A stretch of DNA of 64,000 bases from a virus. The translations under genes were made by a program, and so were the position numbers. Under the pieces are notes generated by a model, which was given only the letters and a program-made list of their open reading frames with translations, did no database searches and had not been told where the DNA came from. The stretch covers positions 248,001 through 312,000 of IMG/VR virus record IMGVR_UViG_3300044796_000662; one strand, 5' to 3'. Numbering within the stretch: the stretch's first letter is position 1; each line of letters opens with the position of its first letter. Shown piece after piece: positions 40,873 to 46,503 of this stretch.

Positions 40873-41418
40873 TCAGTATTCGTAGTGGACTCTCTCGCGC
40901 GGCGCTTTCAGCTTGTACTGTTTGAGCCAGGCGACGTTCTGGGACTTCTTCGCGAACTTCATGCAGAGGTCCCATGCGTCATCGCGGACGCCGCCTGGGA
41001 GCTTCTGACGGCCCGCGTAGCTCTCTCCGAGCAGCTTGCGGTGCCAAGAGGTGGTGGAGGTCTCCGGCAAGTGCTTGTCCACGATGGTAAGCAAGTGCTC
41101 GGGACCCGTCCCGATGAACTGCTCGTGCTCGTAGACACGAAGGCCGACGCCTCCGAACATCCCGTGACTGATTGGCTCGATGACCAAGTCTGCATCGGCC
41201 AGGATCGTGAAGAGCCTCACAACCTCTGCGTTCTTGAGTCGCTCACGCGGCTTCTTGGGTAGCGGTGGAAGGCTCGCCTTGCGCGCCTTCCAGATGGGAT
41301 CCTTGGACTTCCGGATGATGCCGTCCAGGCGTTGCTCCATCGGAGACCTCTTGTCCGGAGGCGGCCAGAGGTCCTCTTGGAGTTCCTTCATCCAGGAGCG
41401 GTCTGTTGCAGAGAGCAT
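40873..41418 (-). CDS. Hypothetical protein
   Basis: 181 residues from the ATG at 41418 (MLSATDRSWMKELQEDLWPP). Mid-protein NAEVVRLFTILADADLVIEP and a C-terminal basic helix (AWDLCMKFAKKSQNVAWLKQYKLKAPRERV). No domain recognised. GGTGTAC ends eight bases before the start. An upstream extension runs through a tRNA gene and is unlikely to be coding. Confidence 0.55.
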   Translation of the reverse strand: MLSATDRSWMKELQEDLWPPPDKRSPMEQRLDGIIRKSKDPIWKARKASLPPLPKKPRERLKNAEVVRLFTILADADLVIEPISHGMFGGVGLRVYEHEQFIGTGPEHLLTIVDKHLPETSTTSWHRKLLGESYAGRQKLPGGVRDDAWDLCMKFAKKSQNVAWLKQYKLKAPRERVHYEY

Positions 41419-41434
41419 AGTGACTGGTACACCG

Positions 41435-41510
41435 TGGTACCCCCGGCAGGGATCGAACCTGCGCTGGCCCGCTTTAGGAAAGCGGCGCTCTTCCGCTGAG
41501 CTACGGGGGC
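41435..41510 (-). tRNA. tRNA-Arg(CCT)
   Basis: GCCCCCG/CGGGGGT acceptor, loop TTCCTAA on CCGCT/AGCGG, A73, CCA encoded. Same acceptor as Arg(ACG) and Arg(CCG), suggesting duplication. Confidence 0.93.
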
Positions 41511-41842
41511 ATGTGGGACGGCGCGGTACCGTCCGAAAGCATCTGTGCGAGTTGGACTCGGTCTTTGGAGACCATGAGATACTGGCGGAACACCACAAGT
41601 CGTCGCTCAGGGTCCATGGCGGGCATGAGGCTCTTCTGAAGCTCCGAGATCGTGATGCGCCATCCGTAGAAGCCGCTGCCGTCCAACATACGGGCCGGAG
41701 CGTTCTCCGTGGAGATGAACCCGATCGTGCGCGTCTTCGCGTCGTCGTGGGACGATACCTTATGGCCTGTCTCGGCGACATAGCGCTTGATGCTGTCGAT
41801 CATCGACCAGAATCGGTTGGTCCTGTAGTCGAACTCAGGCAT
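41501..41842 (-). CDS. Hypothetical protein
   Basis: 113 residues (MPEFDYRTNRFWSMIDSIKR). Looks like a compact alpha/beta protein (TRTIGFISTENAPARML, GFYGWRITISELQKSLMPAMD). The leader folds GATCTC/GAGATC around the AGGAGA ribosome site, which could limit initiation. The 3' end overlaps ten bases of tRNA-Arg(CCT). Confidence 0.55.
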   Translation of the reverse strand: MPEFDYRTNRFWSMIDSIKRYVAETGHKVSSHDDAKTRTIGFISTENAPARMLDGSGFYGWRITISELQKSLMPAMDPERRLVVFRQYLMVSKDRVQLAQMLSDGTAPSHMPP

Positions 41843-41880
41843 TTGGATTTGATCTCCTCTACAGAGATCCGATAGGAAGA

Positions 41881-42471
41881 CTACTTCTGCACGTCGTCGA
41901 TCCAGTAGGCGTCGAGGTCGGGCAGCTCCCAGCGAAGGCCGGTGCTGAGCGCGTACTTCCATGCGTAGTCCTTGGTCCAACCGAAGAGCTTCATCCCGAC
42001 AAGGGCCGAGATCATCCCGCCGCGGTCACGGTCGTGGACACACCCCCAAACGACCACATCTCCTCGGGCATGAGCGTCGAGGATGGCGTTGACGGCCTTG
42101 TCCACGTCGCTCTTCTTGGGCTTCACGAAGACAGTGAGAGGCTTGTCGTCCTCGGGGGTCAGCGGGACCTTGATGACGTTCCAACCGAACGCGTAGGCGG
42201 GCGACTCGTCTCCTTCCGCGTCGTCGTGCAGGACAACCTTGGTCACCCTCCTGTTGGGCTCCTCTACGATGTTCCGCAGAGCGTTCCAGGCCGCCTGATC
42301 GGACGGGATGCCCGTGCGCCACATCCCCGGAGCAAAGTTGTGCAGGTTGGGGATCCCCTGCGTGTTCGTGTCTGCGTACGAGGCAGGCAGGCAGCCTACC
42401 AAGAAGCAGGCGACCAGAAGTCCGACGATGAGTACCAGGACGATGGGGAGGGCCAAGATGAAACGGGCCAT
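41881..42471 (-). CDS. Dual-specificity phosphatase-like lipoprotein
   Basis: 196 residues. MARFILALPIVLVLIVGLLV continues into CFLVGC, a lipobox (L-V-G-C at about residue 27), so it is probably membrane-anchored as a lipoprotein. The catalytic region VVVWGCVHDRDRGGMISALVG near residue 140 contains the C-x5-R loop of Cys-based phosphatases, with Gly in the usual place but Trp before Cys where His is normal. A general-acid Asp may lie in LHDDAEGDES. It may dephosphorylate host proteins or lipids from the membrane. Confidence 0.65.
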   Translation of the reverse strand: MARFILALPIVLVLIVGLLVACFLVGCLPASYADTNTQGIPNLHNFAPGMWRTGIPSDQAAWNALRNIVEEPNRRVTKVVLHDDAEGDESPAYAFGWNVIKVPLTPEDDKPLTVFVKPKKSDVDKAVNAILDAHARGDVVVWGCVHDRDRGGMISALVGMKLFGWTKDYAWKYALSTGLRWELPDLDAYWIDDVQK

Positions 42472-42499
42472 GCCCCATGCGCCCTCACGAAAGGACTAG

Positions 42500-42573
42500 G
42501 GTGAGCGGCGGGAATCGAACCCAGCGTAGACAGGGCCACAACCTGTTGCCTGAACCACTCGGCTACGCCCACC
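42500..42573 (-). tRNA. tRNA-His(GTG), copy 1
   Basis: GTGGGCG/CGCTCAC acceptor with a G at -1 facing C73, the His identity pair. Loop TTGTGGC on ACAGG/CCTGT. Confidence 0.92.
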
Positions 42574-42851
42574 ATACAGACAGAGAAAGGCGCACGCCGC
42601 CTACCGCGCGAACGTGCAACCCCACATGACCTTAGAGACGGTAGCTCGGTCCGGCGGATTGCCAGACCCATACACCGTCGAAGAGTTGGGGTTGGAGACG
42701 CGCTGGCCTAGCGCGCACTTACCGCTCCGGCGATCTGACCGAAGCCCCTCGGTATTCGTCCCCGGTCCCCCTTGCAAGGACCAGGTCCGCGCATCCCGAC
42801 GTGTAGAGCGGTGGTCAAGGGCCAGAGCACTACACTTTTGTCGGGGATTTG
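42574..42851. other. Structured gap, no gene identified
   Basis: 278 bases with several hairpins: CGCGCT/AGCGCG around AGGCC, GGTCC/GGACC around a TTGCAAGG loop, and on the plus strand GTGTAGAGC facing GCACTACAC followed by TTTTG. A GGTGTAT box (minus, about 42668) precedes a possible short ORF MWGCTFAR. Possibly a non-coding RNA or further decayed tRNA material. Confidence 0.3.
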
Positions 42852-42982
42852 TGCCGCTCCCAGGAATCGAACCTGGAACTTGTATGCACGCCGGATGGTC
42901 CCCTCTCACAGGGACGAGATGGCAGGCAGGTTGCTTTTTGTTCGCGTTAAAGGTGCGAGTGGACAACCTTGTCCAGAGCGGC
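42852..42982 (-). tRNA. tRNA-Lys(TTT)-like with ~65-nt insertion
   Basis: 131 nt. GCCGCTC/GAGCGGC acceptor, D-stem GGACA/TGTCC, stem TCGCA/CGCGA with loop CCTTTAA, T-arm CCAGG/CCTGG, A73. Between anticodon stem and T-arm lies a large insert that folds as outer stem (TGCCTGCC with GGCGTGCA), a CTC-ending internal loop and inner stem GTCCC/GGGAC, and ends in ATACAAG. The loop here is not GNRA. Confidence 0.7.
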
Positions 42983-43020
42983 AGAAACTAGACCACATCC
43001 GAGGTGACGGAGCTGGGGGT

Positions 43021-43048
43021 GACCGACGCCCACTCCGGGGCGTCGGTC
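43021..43048. repeat. 11-bp hairpin
   Basis: GACCGACGCCC and GGGCGTCGGTC around a six-base loop. Follows the Gly(TCC) extended tRNA in transcription order; could be a terminator without a T-run. Confidence 0.5.
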
Positions 43049-43093
43049 TGTCCTTTCCAGGGCTTGTGAGATCCGTCGAGAGGATGCGGTCGG

Positions 43094-43230
43094 AGCCGGG
43101 TCTCGGAGTCGAACCGAGAATGCTTGTGCGGACTGCGGGGAGCTTCCTTGCGGAAGCGAGGGGCAGACCTGGGTTGAGCTTGCGCTCCTCCGTGGAAGGG
43201 AGGTGACGGACCGACCGTCTGTAACCCGGC
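43094..43230 (-). tRNA. tRNA-Gly(TCC) with 68-nt insertion
   Basis: 137 nt. GCCGGGT/ACCCGGC acceptor, D-stem GACGG/CCGTC, perfect stem CCTCC/GGAGG with loop CTTCCAC, T-arm CTCGG/CCGAG, discriminator U as in Gly. The insert after the anticodon stem forms a small AGC-GCAA-GCT hairpin, then GGTCTGC/GCAGTCC outer stem, CCCTC and TCCCC internal loops, and GCTTCC-GCAA-GGAAGC inner hairpin, and ends GCACAAG. Confidence 0.8.
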
Positions 43231-43279
43231 ATGTGACAGTGAAGTTAGGAAGCGTCCGAGGTGTAGTGCGGGGTTTTGG

Positions 43280-43351
43280 CGCAATAGGCGGGAGTTGAAC
43301 CCGCAACTGTCAGCTTCGAAGGCTGATGCTCAACCATTGAGCATCTCTTGC
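43280..43351 (-). tRNA. tRNA-Arg(TCG), second gene
   Basis: GCAAGAG/CTATTGC acceptor with one G-A mismatch, loop CTTCGAA on TCAGC/GCTGA, T-loop TTCAACT, discriminator G. Normal length within the extended-tRNA array. Confidence 0.8.
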
Positions 43352-43381
43352 ATGTGCGCGCTACGGGTTGGACGTTTCCAG

Positions 43382-43490
43382 AGGGGCTTGCCGGAATCGA
43401 ACCGGCGAAGATCTTGTAGGCACTCAAGATGCCTCCTTGCGGAGGCGAGTGCGAGAGCCGTTCAGTTTGGGCGCCATGCCCAAAAGCCCC
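43382..43490 (-). tRNA. tRNA-like with insertion, anticodon unresolved
   Basis: 109 nt. GGGGCTT/AAGCCCC acceptor, D-stem GGGC/GCCC, T-arm GCCGG/CCGGC, discriminator U. Middle folds as GCACTC/GAGTGC outer stem and GCCTCC-GCAA-GGAGGC inner hairpin, then CTACAAG. No clear anticodon stem; an alternative fold AGGCA/TGCCT exposes loop TCTTGAG. Confidence 0.6.
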
Positions 43491-43519
43491 AGAGGACAGT
43501 GACAGAAGATAAGTAGCAG

Positions 43520-43644
43520 AGACGGGTGAAGGAGTCGAACCTTCCAAGCTTGTAGACGCACGTGGCGGCTCCCTTGCGGGAGCGAGAGTGAGCGTCGGAT
43601 GTATCTCTTATGAGGAGAAGCGGGACCCACGTCCCTTACCCGTC
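43520..43644 (-). tRNA. tRNA-Met(CAT) with 59-nt insertion
   Basis: 125 nt. GACGGGT/ACCCGTC acceptor, D-stem GGGAC/GTCCC, stem TCTC/GAGA with loop CTCATAA, T-arm GAAGG/CCTTC, U73. Insert: GACGC/GCGTC outer stem, TCACTCTC internal loop, GCTCCC-GCAA-GGGAGC inner hairpin, then TACAAG. Confidence 0.78.
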
Positions 43645-43655
43645 ATGATTTCCCC

Positions 43656-43790
43656 CGCGTTCGAGTGACTGAGGCTTGTGCGTTGTGATCGTCCTTCAAA
43701 CGATTGCCTTACCATTTGGCTACGGTTCCCGAAGGAATCGACGGGATTCGAACCCGCATTGCTTGTGAGCCTCAACCTGATGAGCGCGAG
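43656..43790 (-). tRNA. Candidate circularly permuted tRNA-Phe(GAA)
   Basis: The order on the minus strand is inverted relative to a normal tRNA: TCACAAG, T-arm GCGGG/CCCGT, 3' acceptor CGATTCC, linker TTCG, 5' acceptor GGAACCG, D-arm (GCC/GGC), and anticodon arm ATCGT/ACGAT with loop TTGAAGG. Acceptor halves pair 6 of 7. The outer flanks pair as GCCTCA/TGAGGC and GAACGCG/CGCGCTC (one mismatch), so the insertion fold seen in neighbouring tRNAs is rebuilt with its tip opened. Confidence 0.6.
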
Positions 43791-43794
43791 GTAG

Positions 43795-43923
43795 GGGGCA
43801 TTCCAGGAATCGAACCTGGGCTTGTAAGAACCGCGGGGGCTCCCTTTCGGGAGCGAGTTGCGGTGCTGATTCACGTGACCTGTTTTTCAGACAGATTGAG
43901 GAACCAACCTCGGTGAATGCCCC
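43795..43923 (-). tRNA. tRNA-Phe(GAA) with 59-nt insertion
   Basis: 129 nt. GGGCATT/AATGCCC acceptor with an extra G(-1)-C73 pair, D-stem GAGG/CCTC, stem TCTGT/ACAGG with loop CTGAAAA, T-arm CCAGG/CCTGG. Insert: ACCGC/GCGGT outer stem, AACTC loop, GCTCCC-GAAA-GGGAGC inner hairpin, CTTACAAG end. Confidence 0.78.
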
Positions 43924-44003
43924 GTGCGCGGGATGAACACATCCCGTATTGCGTGTGAGAAGTTACGTGAAGTGGTCTTGACTGTCAAGACCGTTTATGG
44001 GGG

Positions 44004-44579
44004 TCAGATGCGGATTGTGCCCGCTGGGGACACACTGAAGCCGATCTTCTGCCCGGTTGCGAAGTAGACCTTGATCGCGTGCGCGATGTACGCGCTCGTG
44101 ATGGCAAGGAACGGAAGATGCTCCCCGTTCTCGCAGGTCGCCGCGCTCGTGTTGGACTCGTCGTCGATGACGAAGTCCTCGTCCCAGACGACGCGTCCGA
44201 ACTGCCCGTCCGGCGCCACAGCCCCGTGCAGGCACGGGAGCTTGTTGGCTCGAACGAAGGTCTGGATGACCCGGCGCGAGGCGCCGTTGTCGAGGCAGTC
44301 GAGCACGAGGTCGCTCTTGCCGAGCAGCTCCTTGACGTTGTCGGCGACGAGCTTGTTGCCGTTCGTCTCGATCTTCGTGCCGAAGAGGAAGTTCATCGTC
44401 TGCTTCACGGCCTCGACCTTCGCCTTGCGGAGATGAGTCTTGCCGTGGAACTGGCTCTGCGTGTTCTTCTGCTCGACGTGATCGAAGTCGATGACCTTGA
44501 TGGCCACCTCGACGTTGCGGATGAACTGCACGACGTGGGAGCCGAGCGCTCCGACGCCGACGATGGTGATGTTCTTCAT
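44004..44579 (-). CDS. ThiF/E1-like adenylyltransferase
   Basis: About 191 residues from the ATG at 44579 (GGAGG eight bases upstream). MKNITIVGVGALGSHVVQFI is the nucleotide-binding GxGxxG of ThiF/MoeB/E1 enzymes, VIDFDHVEQKNTQSQFHG is the D-x-D...N...Q substrate motif, and later LVLDCLDNGASRRVIQ and PCLHGAVAPDGQFGRV follow. The Cys in TCENGEHLPF or PCLHG could form a thioester. It is a minimal E1 without the extra catalytic or ubiquitin-fold domains of eukaryotic enzymes. It sits 57 bases after a small protein that may be its Ub-like substrate and near a JAB peptidase. Confidence 0.85.
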   Translation of the reverse strand: MKNITIVGVGALGSHVVQFIRNVEVAIKVIDFDHVEQKNTQSQFHGKTHLRKAKVEAVKQTMNFLFGTKIETNGNKLVADNVKELLGKSDLVLDCLDNGASRRVIQTFVRANKLPCLHGAVAPDGQFGRVVWDEDFVIDDESNTSAATCENGEHLPFLAITSAYIAHAIKVYFATGQKIGFSVSPAGTIRI

Positions 44580-44636
44580 CTGGATGCCTCCGTGTACCGT
44601 GGCCATGATACGTACCATGACCACGGTACTTGGTGG

Positions 44637-44909
44637 TCAGCTACCGAACGGCGTCTTCGGCCTGATCTGGATCAGGTTGAACGGACGCTGCTCGTTCGGA
44701 CGGAAGCGGTCCACCACGAAGTCGGTGAAGTCCACGTCCGCGTCAGCGCGGATGCCGGGCACGCTGCCGTTGGTGACAGCCTCCGTGATCCACTGCTTGA
44801 TGTCACCCTCGGTCGCGTCGAACGGCGCCGGGTTCGGGAGGTCGCCGTTCTGGCCCCTCCAGGTGATGTTGACACGTGCCTCGTGAGCGAGGATGTCGTT
44901 CTGGTTCAT
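44637..44909 (-). CDS. Putative ubiquitin-like small protein
   Basis: 90 residues from the ATG at 44909 (AAGGAGG upstream), overlapping the JAB gene stop (ATGA). A beta-grasp-like profile is plausible: RVNITWRGQNGDL strand pair, then helix TEGDIKQWITEAVTNG, then DFVVDRFRPNEQRPFNLIQIRP. It ends KTPFGS, so removing one residue would leave a C-terminal Gly, as expected for a Ub-like protein activated by the E1 gene and trimmed by the JAB gene beside it. The call rests on gene context and pattern, not on a recognised family. Confidence 0.5.
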   Translation of the reverse strand: MNQNDILAHEARVNITWRGQNGDLPNPAPFDATEGDIKQWITEAVTNGSVPGIRADADVDFTDFVVDRFRPNEQRPFNLIQIRPKTPFGS

Positions 44910-45319
44910 GACGTTGCCTCCTTCTGATCTGATCGCGCGGTTTGAATCATGAGCGAGTGGGCGCGCAGCTCCACAAGCCATCCAGGCTCGTCCTGAACGA
45001 CGAAGCGTTGGTAGTCGTACTTTCCAGGCCCCGACCAGCGGGCCACGATGATGCGGTCGGAGCTGGTGATCCACCACTCCAAGCGCCGGTCGAGTGCCTG
45101 CTCCACTGCGTGGAAGGTTGTCACATCCGTCCACGACGGCCTGGGCATGCCCGAGCCGGGGTGGCTGTGTGCGAACCCGAGCAGGTTGTCTCGGTTGTCC
45201 CAGAGGACGTCCCACAGCTTGCGGCTGTCAGGAAGAGAACCGCCCGTGCGGTCTTCCGGAAGGTGCCAGTAGATGGGCTCCCCCTTAAGGTTGACCACCA
45301 CTCCTGCTTCGATCGTCAT
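44906..45319 (-). CDS. JAB/MPN+ metalloprotease-like protein
   Basis: 137 residues from the ATG at 45319, overlapping the HTH gene stop. The JAMM motif is clear: a Glu near the N-terminus (IEAGVVVNLKGEPI) and GFAHSHPGSGMPRPSWTDV, i.e. H-S-H-P-x7-S-x-x-D. This is the zinc site of deubiquitinase-type isopeptidases such as Rpn11 and of bacterial Ub-like systems. Next to an E1-like and a Ub-like gene it may mature the modifier or remove it from targets. No signal peptide. Confidence 0.88.
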   Translation of the reverse strand: MTIEAGVVVNLKGEPIYWHLPEDRTGGSLPDSRKLWDVLWDNRDNLLGFAHSHPGSGMPRPSWTDVTTFHAVEQALDRRLEWWITSSDRIIVARWSGPGKYDYQRFVVQDEPGWLVELRAHSLMIQTARSDQKEATS

Positions 45320-45489
45320 GGGCGTCCCCGCTTCTGTTCGAGCCAGGCTTGGGCAGCGTCGCCGACGAGCGCGTTCTTCTGAGCCCACTGCTTCAGGCTC
45401 AGACCACTGCCCTCTTCCTTCCAACGTCGGATGAGGCGTTGACGCTCGCGGCGACCCAGACCCTTGCTCTTCTCTTCGTCAGTCCTCAT
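45316..45489 (-). CDS. Small HTH-like protein in the Ub-like operon
   Basis: 57 residues: MRTDEEKSKGLGRRERQRLI and RRWKEEGSGLSLKQWAQKN, ending in QAWLEQKRGRP. The spacing R-R-W-x-E-x-G-x-S-L-K-x-W-A resembles a helix-turn-helix. Its ATG lies inside the end of the upstream gene (45479) and its stop overlaps the JAB start, so it belongs to a four- or five-gene coupled operon. It may be a DNA-binding regulator or an adaptor. Confidence 0.6.
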   Translation of the reverse strand: MRTDEEKSKGLGRRERQRLIRRWKEEGSGLSLKQWAQKNALVGDAAQAWLEQKRGRP

Positions 45490-46426
45490 CGACGTGCCGG
45501 AAGACGACGAGGCGTCTTTCCTTATCTGCTTGGTGGATTACACCGGGCAGAGACTCCAACGTGAAGTAGTTGTCTCCGCGCTCTCCGGTGCCGTGATCGA
45601 TCAGACAGATCCCAGCGTCGATGATCCTGAGGGTCTGAGCGTCACATACGCACTCGAAACGGCGCCGCAGCATGCGGTAGACCACCACCATCTCGTTGCG
45701 CTTACCTGCACGCCTGTGGTCAAGGTACTCGGCACCGCCAACGGCCAGAGCCGCACGCGCTGCCTCTCCGAAGTCTTCCTTGGCCATGTCGCGACGGCCC
45801 TGTGCGTTGCCGAGCTGCTCGAAGAGCTTCAGGCGACGTTCTTCACGTGCCAGGCGCTCCTCTTCCTCTCGACGCTGCCGCTCAAGCTCCTCACGCCGGC
45901 GCTGAGCCTCGATGCGCTGGTAGGCTTCCATGCGGAAAGCCGCGTCCAGAGCAGGCGCAACGCCCGCGATCATGTTCACCGACTCCTTCTGGTCGAAGAA
46001 CGACTTGAGCACCTCCTCTTCGGGGCCGAGCGGCATCTCCTGCCGCGCGTACACGAGAGGGCCGCCCTCATGCGTCCGTCCCGCGCTGACGCGAGCGAAC
46101 CTGTCGAGTCCCGGTTCGACGAGGAAGACAGGCTCCGAAGAGGCTGCGATCTTCGCCGGATTGGGATCGACTCGAACATCGTCTGCGATGAAGCGGTCTC
46201 CGACGAGGTACCCGCTCTTGAGATGGCGGAGCGACTCGACGGCGGCTTCGGCTTCCTTGCCGAAGGTCGCCTCACGGCTCTTCAGGTGGAAGGTGTACCA
46301 CCCGTGCTCGGGCGGCCTCTTCCCCTTGACCCGCCACGTACGCTCCCCGGCTCGGAGTTCGTTGTCTCCGACCCACGGCGCGACGAGGGTCTCGTCCGCC
46401 GCTTGAAGCAGATCCCTCCAGCCCAT
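45479..46426 (-). CDS. Unknown first gene of the Ub-like operon
   Basis: About 315 residues from MGWRDLLQAADETLV (ATG 46426, GAGG six bases before). The N-terminal 140 residues are beta-rich (RTWRVKGKRPPEHGWYTFHL, SGYLVGDRFIADDVRV). The middle holds a 45-residue charged helix (RIEAQRRREELERQRREEEE). The end is an alpha/beta region (RMLRRRFECVCDAQTLRIIDAGICLIDHGTGERGDNY) with several Cys. No family recognised. As it is coupled to the HTH, JAB, Ub-like and E1 genes, it may be the conjugation target or an E2-like carrier (Cys in ECVCD); that is speculative. Confidence 0.6.
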   Translation of the reverse strand: MGWRDLLQAADETLVAPWVGDNELRAGERTWRVKGKRPPEHGWYTFHLKSREATFGKEAEAAVESLRHLKSGYLVGDRFIADDVRVDPNPAKIAASSEPVFLVEPGLDRFARVSAGRTHEGGPLVYARQEMPLGPEEEVLKSFFDQKESVNMIAGVAPALDAAFRMEAYQRIEAQRRREELERQRREEEERLAREERRLKLFEQLGNAQGRRDMAKEDFGEAARAALAVGGAEYLDHRRAGKRNEMVVVYRMLRRRFECVCDAQTLRIIDAGICLIDHGTGERGDNYFTLESLPGVIHQADKERRLVVFRHVDED

Positions 46427-46450
46427 GGTCATCCTCATGTGGCAGGACAG

Positions 46451-46479
46451 AGGCGCACCGCCTTGCGAGCGATGCGCCC
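46451..46479. repeat. Hairpin after Ro60-like gene
   Basis: GGCGCA pairs with TGCGCC around a GC-rich loop, past the stop of the TROVE gene. No T-run; possible 3' end. Confidence 0.35.
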
Positions 46480-46503
46480 CGTCTCTGCTAGTAAGGAAGC
46501 GGC

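Noticed and set aside
43052-43093. Another ACAAG junction (GATCTCACAAG) after the Gly(TCC) tRNA
   Set aside because: No T-arm or acceptor follows, so it was not called a permuted tRNA; it may be a remnant.
42852-43923. Group I intron explanation for the long tRNAs
   Set aside because: Inserts are about 45-70 nt, lie outside the anticodon loop, and show no P3-P7 core, so they are far too small for group I.
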